Assembly (NCBI GenBank): GCA_902557845.1
Contig: CACEBX010000001.1
Location: 1-64,000 of the forward strand
Length of the DNA stretch: 64,000 nt
From: Rhodospirillaceae bacterium
GTDB lineage: Bacteria; Pseudomonadota; Alphaproteobacteria; TMED109
Direction of reading: 5' to 3'
The stretch's first letter is position 1. Each line of letters begins with the position of its first letter. Below, piece after piece: positions 9,280 to 17,513 of this stretch. Both the position numbers and the translations under genes were made by a program. The notes under the pieces are model-generated. The model was given only the letters and a program-made list of their open reading frames with translations. It was not told where the DNA came from and made no database searches.

Positions 9280-10245
9280 TTGTCTCACACTCACGATATT
9301 CAACAAATAAGTAAAGTAGATGATTCTTTTAGTTTAAAAGAGCTAAATTTAATGTTAAAAAAAAAAAATAAATCTATTCCTACTAAATTTTTATATGATG
9401 ATTTAGGAAGTAAGTTATTTGAAGAAATAAGTAATACTAAAGAATATTATTTAACTAGAACAGAAAAAAAAATACTTAATAAGTATTCTTCTAAAATCAT
9501 TAATGAGTCAGGAGCTCGTGAATTATTGGAGTTAGGAAGTGGGTCTTCAAAAAAAACCAAACTGTTAATACTAGAAGCTTTAAAGGTAGAAAATAATATA
9601 ACTTATGTATCATTTGATATATCAGAAAAAGCATTAAAGATGTCTTATGAAGAGTTAAAAAATATAAGCTCAAATCTAAATATTAAGCTAGTTAAAGGAG
9701 ACTTTATAAATGATTTAGAAAAACTAGACCATACTGATAAACCAAGATTATATTTATTTCTAGGAAGTACACTTGGAAACTTTAATAACGAGACAGCCAT
9801 AAAATTTCTATCTAATATTTCAAAAAAAATGAAAAAAAATGATTTTCTTTTATTAGGTGTTGATAAAATAAAAAATAAAGAAATTATTAAAGCTGCATAT
9901 AATGATCAAGCAGGTATAACCGAAAAGTTTAATAAAAATATCCTAAATGTTATTAACAAAGAATATGATTTAAACTTTAACCCTAAAATGTTTCGACATG
10001 TTGCAGAATTTAATGAAGATAAAAATCAGATTGAAATGTATCTCAAAGCTATCAGCGATCAAAAAATTAATTCTCACATAGAAAATATTAAAATAAACCT
10101 AGGGGAAAAAATCCTTACTGAAATAAGCAGGAAATTTTCGGATTCATCAATTGATGAAATTTTTCAAAACTCAGGACTTGAGACCGTGCATGACTTTAAA
10201 GATGAAAGAAACTATTACTCTCTATATTTACTAAAATCTAGTTAA
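9280..10245 (+). CDS. egtD: EgtD, L-histidine N-alpha-trimethyltransferase
   Basis: Transfers three methyl groups from S-adenosylmethionine to histidine, giving hercynine, the first step of ergothioneine synthesis. The 321-residue protein has the family N-terminal block KFLYDDLGSKLFEEISNTKEYY, the SAM-binding ELGSGSSKKT (about residue 83) and FLGSTLGNF (about 161), all typical of the SAM-dependent DUF2260/EgtD family. The start is TTG at 9280 with only a weak upstream GGA. It probably has its own promoter in the 119-base gap shared with the divergent MFS gene. Together with egtB and egtC it gives a near-complete pathway; the EgtE lyase step is not seen here. Confidence 0.93.
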   Translation: MSHTHDIQQISKVDDSFSLKELNLMLKKKNKSIPTKFLYDDLGSKLFEEISNTKEYYLTRTEKKILNKYSSKIINESGARELLELGSGSSKKTKLLILEALKVENNITYVSFDISEKALKMSYEELKNISSNLNIKLVKGDFINDLEKLDHTDKPRLYLFLGSTLGNFNNETAIKFLSNISKKMKKNDFLLLGVDKIKNKEIIKAAYNDQAGITEKFNKNILNVINKEYDLNFNPKMFRHVAEFNEDKNQIEMYLKAISDQKINSHIENIKINLGEKILTEISRKFSDSSIDEIFQNSGLETVHDFKDERNYYSLYLLKSS

Positions 10246-10357
10246 ATTAGTCTACACAGATATGAAGCTTTAGATTTTTTTTAAAAATTAATTAAAAGCC
10301 TTAACATAAAATAATCTTTTTTAACTTTACTAAATTATGCTATATTTATTGTTTAAT

Positions 10358-10786
10358 ATGCGAGTACTTTTTTTAACTATAATTGCTTTATTTTTCATTA
10401 CGGGATGTACCAAAAATGGTGTTCCTCTAATGAGTAGTGGAGTTTCAGGAACTGAAGGGCTACCACCTGAACAGTTGAGTTTTGCTAAGTTTAAAGACAT
10501 TGCTATACCTGACGGAGCAGTTATGGATATGGAAAATACAGTTATATTTGGAAGTGATGATGAGTGGTTCGGAAGATTATCAATAAATCCTCGTTTAAGT
10601 CATGCAGAAACTTTTGATTTTTTTAGATATGAAATGCCTAATCTTTCCTGGAAAGAAATTACCAATGTTAGAGCTACAAGTAGTGTTTTATCTTATGAAA
10701 AAGATCAAAGAATTGTCACAATTCAAATTACAACCTCTTATGGACAAACACATTGTTCAATTAATATGTCTCCAAAAAAGCAATAG
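10358..10786 (+). CDS. Small putative lipoprotein of unknown function
   Basis: I chose the ATG at 10358 rather than the one at 10337 because it places a clean lipoprotein signal at the start: MRVLFLTIIALFFITGC, with the lipobox Cys at residue 17. The mature part (about 125 residues) contains FKDIAIPDGAVMDMENTV and a DEWFGRLSI stretch and has no further membrane segment. I do not recognise a characterised family. It is followed 11 bases later by a tiny membrane-peptide gene, so the two are probably co-transcribed. An envelope role is inferred from the signal only. Confidence 0.75.
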   Translation: MRVLFLTIIALFFITGCTKNGVPLMSSGVSGTEGLPPEQLSFAKFKDIAIPDGAVMDMENTVIFGSDDEWFGRLSINPRLSHAETFDFFRYEMPNLSWKEITNVRATSSVLSYEKDQRIVTIQITTSYGQTHCSINMSPKKQ

Positions 10787-10797
10787 GATTATACAAT

Positions 10798-10905
10798 ATG
10801 GAAAAAGAAGATAATAAAAACTATGGAAGTATTGCGCTAGTTACACTAATAACTTTATTAGCATCAGCTGGAGTTATTTATTTAATAGTAACAGTTTTAA
10901 ATTAA
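10798..10905 (+). CDS. 35-residue single-transmembrane peptide
   Basis: The reading is MEKEDNKNYGSIALVTLITL followed by LASAGVIYLIVTVLN, stop at 10905: a charged N-terminus then one hydrophobic helix. It lies 11 bases after the lipoprotein gene, with AATAGGATTATACAATATG giving a weak AGGA ribosome-binding site. It ends 6 bases before the convergent SDR stop. No family recognised. The tight spacing and the membrane-helix pattern make it more likely real than chance. Confidence 0.55.
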   Translation: MEKEDNKNYGSIALVTLITLLASAGVIYLIVTVLN

Positions 10906-10911
10906 ATAAAC

Positions 10912-11652
10912 TTATAATTTCCTTAGTTTCTCTATTTTAACACCGCCAGGTGCCTGCTCTGTTGGTGTAATCTCTATAGCTGAAACATTTACATGTGCTG
11001 GACATTCAATAGCAAATAGTATTGAGTCTGCGATGTCAGATGCTTTTAACATATTCAATCCTTTTTTCATATTCATAGCATCTTTTTTATCATCAAAGGC
11101 TACATCAAAAAACTCTGTATCTACTCTACCAGGATTTATTTCTGTGCATCTTATTCCAGTACCAGAGAGTTCCAATCTAAGATTTTGATTAATTAAATGC
11201 ACAGCTCCTTTTGACCCTCCATATACTGAACTAGATAGAGGATATAGCCCTGCGATTGATCCTATGTTAATAATGTGTCCTTTTTTTCTTTTTACCATGC
11301 TTGGAACTATACACCTTAGTAGTTGAAGGAATGCTTGAACGTTAGTATCAATTGTAGTTGCAATATCTACAGCTTTAGTTTTGTAAATTTTATCAAAACC
11401 TCTTCCTAAACCGGCATTATTAATGAAAATATCAAATTTTATTTTTTTAAGCTTTTCAATTTCTTTCGTATTTCTTATATCCATTATTACTGCTTCGCAG
11501 CCTGTCTCTTTTTTTAACTTTATTAATTTTGATTTCCTTCTAGCTAAAGCAGTAACTTTATATCCTTTTTTGCTTAACAGTCTTACGACTGCTTCTCCAA
11601 TGCCACTAGAAGCACCTGTCACTAATGCTGTTTTATATTGATTAGAAAGCAT
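10912..11652 (-). CDS. Short-chain dehydrogenase/reductase (YdfG-like)
   Basis: A 246-residue classical SDR. It has the nucleotide-binding TGASSGIGEAV (about residue 12), ARRKSK suggesting NADP preference, NNAGLGRGF (about 79), the catalytic Ser at about 132 and YGGSKGA (Tyr and Lys of the YxxxK motif, about 145). C-terminal IEITPTEQAPGG fits the YdfG family, NADP-dependent 3-hydroxy acid (serine/allo-threonine) dehydrogenases. The exact substrate is not readable. It lies 6 bases upstream of the ModE-like regulator on the same strand. Confidence 0.87.
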   Translation of the reverse strand: MLSNQYKTALVTGASSGIGEAVVRLLSKKGYKVTALARRKSKLIKLKKETGCEAVIMDIRNTKEIEKLKKIKFDIFINNAGLGRGFDKIYKTKAVDIATTIDTNVQAFLQLLRCIVPSMVKRKKGHIINIGSIAGLYPLSSSVYGGSKGAVHLINQNLRLELSGTGIRCTEINPGRVDTEFFDVAFDDKKDAMNMKKGLNMLKASDIADSILFAIECPAHVNVSAIEITPTEQAPGGVKIEKLRKL

Positions 11653-11658
11653 TTTTAA

Positions 11659-12027
11659 TCATATATCACCAAACAAACTTTCTAAATCCTTTTTTTCTTT
11701 GCTTGTAAGTTTTGTTAATTTATTTTCTATATTTCTAAAAATTTTAATAAATATTTTTCCTTCATGAGTTAATTGAGATCCTCTCACTCCTTTTCCTCCT
11801 GATTTAGCATCAACTAATTTTTTTGATGATTGGTTATTTAACTCATTGATTAATTTCCAAGCCTTTTTATACGATAGCCCTATACTCTCAGCAGCTTTAG
11901 ATATTGATCCTTTTTCATTAATTTTTTCTAGCAATAATATTTTACCCGGTCCCACATAAAAATTATTTTTTATCTGAATTCTAATTTTTATTAATTTTTT
12001 TTTTTTAGTATTCAATATAAACCTCAT
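11659..12027 (-). CDS. ModE N-terminal-type winged-helix regulator
   Basis: A 122-residue DNA-binding protein with the ModE/LysR-like helix-turn-helix GSISKAAESIGLSYKKAWKL (about residues 39-58), followed by the wing stretch SGGKGVRGSQLTHEG. E. coli ModE adds two molybdate-binding TOBE domains after this; none is present here, so molybdate sensing is not supported. It overlaps the DUF192 gene by 23 bases and precedes the SDR, suggesting one transcript. Target genes are unknown. Confidence 0.82.
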   Translation of the reverse strand: MRFILNTKKKKLIKIRIQIKNNFYVGPGKILLLEKINEKGSISKAAESIGLSYKKAWKLINELNNQSSKKLVDAKSGGKGVRGSQLTHEGKIFIKIFRNIENKLTKLTSKEKKDLESLFGDI

Positions 12028-12442
12028 CCCCTATGTTAACTCCAAGTTTATCTATTAAACCAGAATTTATTTCTAAAATATATTTAGTAACCATCTTAGA
12101 AGTATAAATTTTTTCACTTAAAGGCATTACCTCTTCAAGCAAGTCTACTATAATATTTTCTTCAGAAATAAATATTATATCCAAACTTAATTGAGTATTC
12201 TTCATCCAAATATTTGCAAAAGATGACTCAGGCAATATAAATAGCATTCCTTGATCTATATTCAAATTTGATCTAAACATTAACCCTTTTCTTCTCTTTT
12301 CTTTTGTATCAGCAATTTCAACTTTAAACATAAAATCTTCAATGTTTACGTACCCAAACTTTAACTCAGAAGCATTTGAAAAGTTAAAAGCTTGAAAAAA
12401 GAAAAAGACAAAGAATAAAGTTTTTATTTTTTTTAAGTGCAT
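12005..12442 (-). CDS. DUF192 family exported protein
   Basis: 145 residues with a hydrophobic signal segment (residues 7-24). The DUF192 core follows: FKVEIADTKEKRRKGLMFR, GMLFILPESS, FANIWMKNTQLSLDIIFI and a C-terminal SGLIDKLGVNIGD. The family is widespread in Proteobacteria and mostly uncharacterised; proteins of this fold are small secreted or periplasmic beta domains. It starts 28 bases from the divergent symporter gene. No specific function can be given. Confidence 0.85.
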   Translation of the reverse strand: MHLKKIKTLFFVFFFFQAFNFSNASELKFGYVNIEDFMFKVEIADTKEKRRKGLMFRSNLNIDQGMLFILPESSFANIWMKNTQLSLDIIFISEENIIVDLLEEVMPLSEKIYTSKMVTKYILEINSGLIDKLGVNIGDEVYIEY

Positions 12443-12470
12443 ATTCTCAAATCTTTTATAAAATATATAT

Positions 12471-13694
12471 ATGAATTTATCAAAAAAAATTTTTTTAGCG
12501 CTTGGAGTTGGTTTTCTCTTTGGCTCACTTTTTAATTACCTAGACCTTTTTCAAAATAAAATATTTTTAGATTTTATAGAAGTACCTGGAAGTATATTTA
12601 TATCCTCACTTAAAATGTTAATAGTCCCTGTAGTATTTTTTTCTATAGTTAGCGGCGTCACTGGACTTAGTAATGTTTCTACTTTGGGCAGGATAGGAAC
12701 TATTTCTGTGTTATTATATTTAATAACTACATGTATAGCTATAACCTTGGCTCTAGTTTTTTCTAATATTATTGACCCTGGAATTAAGAAAAATATAATG
12801 GAAGTAGAAACTTTTATAAAGCAGGAAACCCCTGATTTAAAAAATGTTATTATAAATATTGTACCTAGCAATATATTTAAAGCCTTTTCAGATGCTAATA
12901 TGCTGCAAGTAATTTTCTTTGCTATAATATTTGGTATTACATTGAATTTAATAAGCAAAAAAAACGTTAAATTAAAAGAGGCAATTTTCCAGTTTAATGA
13001 TCTATTTTTAAAAATGATTGAAGTCATAATGTATATTGCACCTTATGGAGTTTTTTTTCTAATATTTAAGACTTTTCTTACTCAAGGTTTCGAAACTATT
13101 TTTGAATTAGGAGAATACTTTTTTACAGTTTTACTAGTATTAATTATTCATTTATTTTTTACTTATGGTGGGCTCTTATTAATATTAGGAAAAATTAATA
13201 TTTTTAAATTTTTTTCTAAGATGAAAAACTCTATGCTGTTTGCCTTTTCCACCTCTAGTAGTGCTGCTACTATACCTATTAATTTGAAAACTGTAGAAGA
13301 AAGTTTGGGAGTGAAAAAATCAGTAGCCTCATTTACGGTTCCATTAGGGGCAACAATAAATATGGATGGCACTGCTATAATGCAAGGAGTAGCTACTGTT
13401 TTTTTAGCTAATACTTATGGAGTTGATCTTAGTTTAGCTGATTTCATGTCAGTTATTTTAGTAGCTACTTTAGCATCAATTGGAACAGCTGGAGTCCCTG
13501 GTGTAGGACTAATAATGCTTACTATGGTATTAAATCAAGTTGGCTTGCCTGCGGAGGGCATAGCATTAATTATTGGCATTGACAGAATTCTAGACATGAC
13601 TAGAACTGCTGTAAATGTTACTGGTGATGCAACTGTATCATGCGTAGTTGCAAAAATTGAAAAAAAGTTAAATTTGCAAAAGCTTAACTCTTAG
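12471..13694 (+). CDS. Dicarboxylate/amino acid:cation symporter (DAACS, GltP/DctA-like)
   Basis: A 407-residue inner-membrane secondary transporter that imports acidic amino acids or C4-dicarboxylates with Na+ or H+. The hairpin-1 serine motif TSSSAATIP (about residue 262), the NMDGT cation-site motif (about 299) and ASIGTAGVPGVGLIML in hairpin 2 are all present, as is the last-helix DRILDMTRTAVNVTGD. An Arg (R in MTRTAVN) is the residue that in characterised members binds acidic side chains. It ends 11 bases inside the convergent sulfurtransferase gene. Confidence 0.92.
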   Translation: MNLSKKIFLALGVGFLFGSLFNYLDLFQNKIFLDFIEVPGSIFISSLKMLIVPVVFFSIVSGVTGLSNVSTLGRIGTISVLLYLITTCIAITLALVFSNIIDPGIKKNIMEVETFIKQETPDLKNVIINIVPSNIFKAFSDANMLQVIFFAIIFGITLNLISKKNVKLKEAIFQFNDLFLKMIEVIMYIAPYGVFFLIFKTFLTQGFETIFELGEYFFTVLLVLIIHLFFTYGGLLLILGKINIFKFFSKMKNSMLFAFSTSSSAATIPINLKTVEESLGVKKSVASFTVPLGATINMDGTAIMQGVATVFLANTYGVDLSLADFMSVILVATLASIGTAGVPGVGLIMLTMVLNQVGLPAEGIALIIGIDRILDMTRTAVNVTGDATVSCVVAKIEKKLNLQKLNS

Positions 13695-14499
13695 TTCTTA
13701 AGTACCACTCTGTCCAAGAGCCATCATAAACACTCCAATTTAAGTTTCCTATAAAAGATAGTGAGAAAGCTATAGAGCAAGCACTTATACCTGAACCACA
13801 AGTACAAATTACTTTATTGTTTTTGAAAATAACTTTTTTTAAAATATTTCTAACCTTGCTTTTTGTTTTAAAAAAACCATTGAGCTCTAATATTGAAGCT
13901 TCTAAATTTTTACTTCCTTCTATATTACCCTTACCTATATTTTTTCTGGGTTCAGGATCTAATTTTAAAAATCTTCTAGCAGGCCTTGCATCTAAAATAG
14001 AATAGTTATTATCTTGCTTTTTTATATATGATAATTCTTCATAGGTTAAATTTAATTTTTTTTTTAACCTACCTACCTTATATTTAGTTTGAGTAATTTT
14101 TTCTAGACCAGATATTATTTTTCCATTAGCAAAAGTCCATGCTTTAAAACCTCCATTTAATATAAATACTTTTTTATGTCCAAAATACTTAAACATCCAC
14201 CAAACTCTAGGAGAACTTAATACACCTTCTCTACAATAAACTACTAATATATCATCTGATTTTACTCCTAAATCAGATACTTTATTTTCAAATATACTGG
14301 CACTTGGAAGCATATGAGGCAAATTAGAACTTGCATCACAAATACCATCGATATCAAAAAAAACTGATTTTGGTATTCTTTTACTTTTATATTCTTTTTT
14401 AGGGTCTCTATCAATATTGGGTAAATACCAAGAAGCATCTAAAATCTTTACATTTTTTCTTTTAATATTTTTTTTTAACCAATGCGCACTTACTAACAT
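13684..14499 (-). CDS. sseA: 3-mercaptopyruvate-type sulfurtransferase (tandem rhodanese)
   Basis: Two rhodanese domains (about residues 1-125 and 145-271). The active loop of the second domain is CGSGISA, with the catalytic Cys, which fits mercaptopyruvate rather than thiosulfate sulfurtransferases. RVWWMFKYFGH and LNGGFKAW are family signatures in the first domain. It transfers sulfur from 3-mercaptopyruvate to thiols or cyanide. The gene starts 2 bases after the cysteine synthase stop, so cysteine formation and sulfur transfer appear coupled at the end of the ABC operon. Confidence 0.9.
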   Translation of the reverse strand: MLVSAHWLKKNIKRKNVKILDASWYLPNIDRDPKKEYKSKRIPKSVFFDIDGICDASSNLPHMLPSASIFENKVSDLGVKSDDILVVYCREGVLSSPRVWWMFKYFGHKKVFILNGGFKAWTFANGKIISGLEKITQTKYKVGRLKKKLNLTYEELSYIKKQDNNYSILDARPARRFLKLDPEPRKNIGKGNIEGSKNLEASILELNGFFKTKSKVRNILKKVIFKNNKVICTCGSGISACSIAFSLSFIGNLNWSVYDGSWTEWYLRTKS

Positions 14500-14501
14500 A
14501 T

Positions 14502-15494
14502 TTATAACCAGTTTGGATAAGTAAGACCCTTAGAAGTCAAATATTCTTTATTAAAAATTTTATTAGAATACCTGCCAGCATAATCACAAAGCACTGTTAC
14601 TATAGTTTTATTAGGACCTAAGTGCCTTGCAAGTTTTATAGCTCCCGCTATATTTATACCGCTACTTGGGCCTAGAAATAAACCTTCTTCTCTAATTAAA
14701 TCATAAATTATATTTAATGCAGATTGATCAGAAATTTTAAAAGCTCCGTCAAACTCTATACCTTCAATATTTTTTGTAATTCTACTTTGTCCTATTCCTT
14801 CAGTAATAGAACTATAAGCTGCTTTAGAATTTCCTTTTCTTATATAAGAATACATACCAGAGCCATAAGGATCAGCACAAAAGATTTTTATATTTTTATT
14901 TTTATGCTTAAGCCCTAAAAAATTACCAGCCAATGTACCTCCCGTACCTATAGAACAAATAAAAGCATCTATTTTTCCTTGAGTTTGTTCCCATATCTCT
15001 CTTGAGGTAGTTTCTATATGAGCCTTTCTGTTCGCAAGATTATCAAATTGATTAGACCAATTTGCATTTTTTTCTTGAGCAATTTTTTTTGATAATTGTA
15101 TGTAATTTTTATTGTCGGTAAACGGCGCTTTCTCAGTTAATACCACTTCTGCTCCTAACTGTTTTAATAATACAATTTTTTCTTGGCTTTGGTCATTTGG
15201 CATAACTATTATTGTTTTATATCCCTTTGCGCTCCCTATTACAGTTAAACCTATTCCTGTGTTGCCTCCTGTTCCTTCAACTATTATTTTATTATTAAGG
15301 TCGTTGTTTTTTTCTAGCTCATTAATTATATATAATGCAGCTCTATCTTTTACTGATTGTCCAGGATTTAAAAATTCTGCTTTTCCTAAAATACTACATT
15401 GGGTTATTTCAGATGCTTTTTTTAATTTAATCAATGGCGTGTTTCCTACTTCATCAGCTATGCTTTCTGAAAAGAAATTTATGCTTCTATCCAT
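14502..15494 (-). CDS. cysK: Cysteine synthase family PLP enzyme
   Basis: O-acetylserine sulfhydrylase family. PLP lysine lies in NPGQSVKDRA (about residue 44), the substrate loop is EGTGGNTGIG, the phosphate-binding loop is GTGGTLAG, and a C-terminal LGPSSGINIAGA holds the PLP-ring serine. I chose the ATG at 15494 (MDRSINFFSE): AAGAG stands before it and it overlaps the permease stop by 8 bases, a translational-coupling arrangement. At about 330 residues it belongs to the longer alphaproteobacterial cysteine synthase group. Cystathionine beta-synthase activity cannot be excluded. Confidence 0.88.
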   Translation of the reverse strand: MDRSINFFSESIADEVGNTPLIKLKKASEITQCSILGKAEFLNPGQSVKDRAALYIINELEKNNDLNNKIIVEGTGGNTGIGLTVIGSAKGYKTIIVMPNDQSQEKIVLLKQLGAEVVLTEKAPFTDNKNYIQLSKKIAQEKNANWSNQFDNLANRKAHIETTSREIWEQTQGKIDAFICSIGTGGTLAGNFLGLKHKNKNIKIFCADPYGSGMYSYIRKGNSKAAYSSITEGIGQSRITKNIEGIEFDGAFKISDQSALNIIYDLIREEGLFLGPSSGINIAGAIKLARHLGPNKTIVTVLCDYAGRYSNKIFNKEYLTSKGLTYPNWL

Positions 15495-16323
15495 TTTTAC
15501 TCTTAGACTTTTTAATTGCATTATTTTGTGGATTATAACCTCTTACAGCTAAAAATAAAAAAATTAAAGTGCAAATTAAGCATACTAGAAAACCATTTAG
15601 GTAAAATTTTCCCAAGCTTGCGGCTCTTACCATTTCTACCCCATATGTAAATGGATTTAATTTTGCTATATGGTAGACATAGAGAGCCCCATTATCGATA
15701 AGTCTCCATAAAGGATATAAAGCTGAAGAGATAAAAAACATAGGGAATATAACAAAATTCATAGTTCCAGCAAAATTTTCTAATTGTTTAATGTATACTG
15801 ATAACAAGAGACCTAATGAGCCTAGCATTAACCCAAATAATACAATAAAGGGGAACGCCAAAAACCAACCCGTAAAACTTGTTAAAAAAGGAGTATAAAT
15901 ATTTACAATAGGCAAACAAATTATTAAAAAACAGTATGCTTGTATTACTGATAGAATAGTGCCAGCAATTAATTTTGATATTAGCATATACCATCTTGGT
16001 AAAGGAACGGTGAGTAAAATTTTCATTACTCCCATTTCTCTATCATACACCATAGATAAAGAAGATTGCATTCCGCTAAATAATAAAACCATTCCCAGCA
16101 AACCAGGCGTAATATACTCAAAGTAATTTATATTTTGAGTAGGATAGAAATTTATTAATGCAGGTTGTATACCTTTAGCAGATCCTACTCCTGCTGCAAA
16201 TACAAACAACCAGAGGGCCGGCCTAACTATAGCTGAAAAAAGTCTTCCTTTTTGATTAGAAAACTTAATAATTTCTCTAATTGATAGTCCTAAAAGGGCT
16301 GCTATATAATGCCTAATTTTCAT
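15487..16323 (-). CDS. PQQ-dehydrogenase-associated ABC-2 type permease (PedC-like)
   Basis: 278 residues with about six membrane spans in an ABC-2 permease pattern: FEYITPGLLGMVLLFSGMQSS, EMGVMKILLTVPLPRWYMLI, and the C-terminal KLNPFTYGVEMVR. The neighbouring ATPase, beta-propeller and binding protein are the standard companions of the TIGR03861 permease found with PQQ-dependent alcohol dehydrogenases. In Pseudomonas putida the corresponding PedA1A2BC system is needed for lanthanide-dependent growth (from memory). ABC-2 permeases usually export, so the transport direction is unclear. It overlaps the preceding gene by 11 bases. Confidence 0.85.
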   Translation of the reverse strand: MKIRHYIAALLGLSIREIIKFSNQKGRLFSAIVRPALWLFVFAAGVGSAKGIQPALINFYPTQNINYFEYITPGLLGMVLLFSGMQSSLSMVYDREMGVMKILLTVPLPRWYMLISKLIAGTILSVIQAYCFLIICLPIVNIYTPFLTSFTGWFLAFPFIVLFGLMLGSLGLLLSVYIKQLENFAGTMNFVIFPMFFISSALYPLWRLIDNGALYVYHIAKLNPFTYGVEMVRAASLGKFYLNGFLVCLICTLIFLFLAVRGYNPQNNAIKKSKSKNG

Positions 16324-17512
16324 AATTATTAATATTACACTCGATTTCTTTTTGAATTATTCCTAGTGTATCTAGGTTATTTTTACTATTTTTAAAGCTC
16401 TCAATAGGTGCGACTTCAGCGACCCAATTATTTGAGGAAACAAGAAGCATAGTTTGCCTTAATTGCTTAGTTTTTTTCCTATAGTTTAAGCTTATTCCTT
16501 TAGATCCGTCGACTTTAAACTCATCACTTAATAAAAAAACTTTTATTATATTTGTATCATTTGACTTAGTTCTTAAAATACTTTCCAAAATACTTTTGAT
16601 AGCTATCCAAGACGCCCAATCTTTTTCATTCATTCTTCTATTAAAACTTCTTTCAAATCTTCCATTAACTTGAGGAGCACCATGCCTCATATAGGACCAG
16701 TGCCAAGCTTTTGGTAATAGTCCAGAGGATCCGACCACAGCCACTGGAGTCATAGTAGAATAGGGCACACCTAAAGCAAACTCTCCATCTATATCTGAAA
16801 TAAATACACTTTTAAACTTTCTTCCTTTTGTTAAAAAAGAAAGATCATTTTTCTCTCTAACCCGAGGATCATTAGAGTTCACAAAATTTTTCTCTTCTAC
16901 TATTTTAACACCAAACTTTTTGGAAGATGCTTTAAATGAAGTACTTGAGTTTTTGTCATCATTTAAGCTTCCTGTTAATAATAAAGTTTTATTCCATTTT
17001 TTTTGTACTAAGAATTGAGCCAAAGCGTCTGTTTTCATCATATCACTAGGGAAAGTGTGATATAAATTGTCTATACATATATCTGTTCTCAATGAATTAT
17101 TTGGATTTGAGATATTGAAAAAAATTACTTGATTTTTAACTTTAATACTACTTTGTAAGTTTCGTAAGATTTTCAAATTCAGATCTAATAAAACAGCATT
17201 GTATTCATTTATTACATCTGATTTAAAAAAGTTTATTAGCTTTTTCTCATCACTATACCTTAAGTGATCGAGAACAATTTGTGTTTTTGTTATTCTTTCA
17301 AATTTTTTTGAGTCAATTACTCCTAACTTAGCACCATCTATGGCTCTATGTTCATTTCTATGACTTGATCTAATATCAACAGGATGTCTTCCCCAATCTG
17401 AATATCTTATATCATCTTTTAAATCAATATATCCTATTTTGAAAATCTTAGTTTCAGCATAAGAAAAAAAATACAGCAATAATAAAGGTAATGTTATAAA
17501 CGTTATTTTCAT
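16313..17512 (-). CDS. PQQ-dehydrogenase-associated periplasmic binding protein (PedB-like)
   Basis: A 399-residue exported protein with signal peptide MKITFITLPLLLLYFFSYAE and a type-I periplasmic-binding fold related to branched-chain amino acid receptors. Stretches such as IGYIDLKDDIRYSDWGR, FPSDMMKTDALAQFL and MRHGAPQVNGRFERSF fit the TIGR03863 (PQQ_ABC_bind) family. The ligand is unknown; in this locus type a lanthanide complex or a PQQ-related compound is proposed. The gene lies 1 base after the beta-propeller gene. Confidence 0.82.
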   Translation of the reverse strand: MKITFITLPLLLLYFFSYAETKIFKIGYIDLKDDIRYSDWGRHPVDIRSSHRNEHRAIDGAKLGVIDSKKFERITKTQIVLDHLRYSDEKKLINFFKSDVINEYNAVLLDLNLKILRNLQSSIKVKNQVIFFNISNPNNSLRTDICIDNLYHTFPSDMMKTDALAQFLVQKKWNKTLLLTGSLNDDKNSSTSFKASSKKFGVKIVEEKNFVNSNDPRVREKNDLSFLTKGRKFKSVFISDIDGEFALGVPYSTMTPVAVVGSSGLLPKAWHWSYMRHGAPQVNGRFERSFNRRMNEKDWASWIAIKSILESILRTKSNDTNIIKVFLLSDEFKVDGSKGISLNYRKKTKQLRQTMLLVSSNNWVAEVAPIESFKNSKNNLDTLGIIQKEIECNINNYEN

Positions 17513-17513
17513 T

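Noticed and set aside
10602-10814. Open frame overlapping the small lipoprotein gene in another frame
   Set aside because: The lipoprotein frame has a signal sequence and lipobox; the alternative has no start signal and no recognisable protein features.
12551-13027. 158-residue minus-strand frame opposite the symporter gene
   Set aside because: It is a shadow of strongly conserved DAACS coding sequence. It has no ribosome-binding site or known domain.
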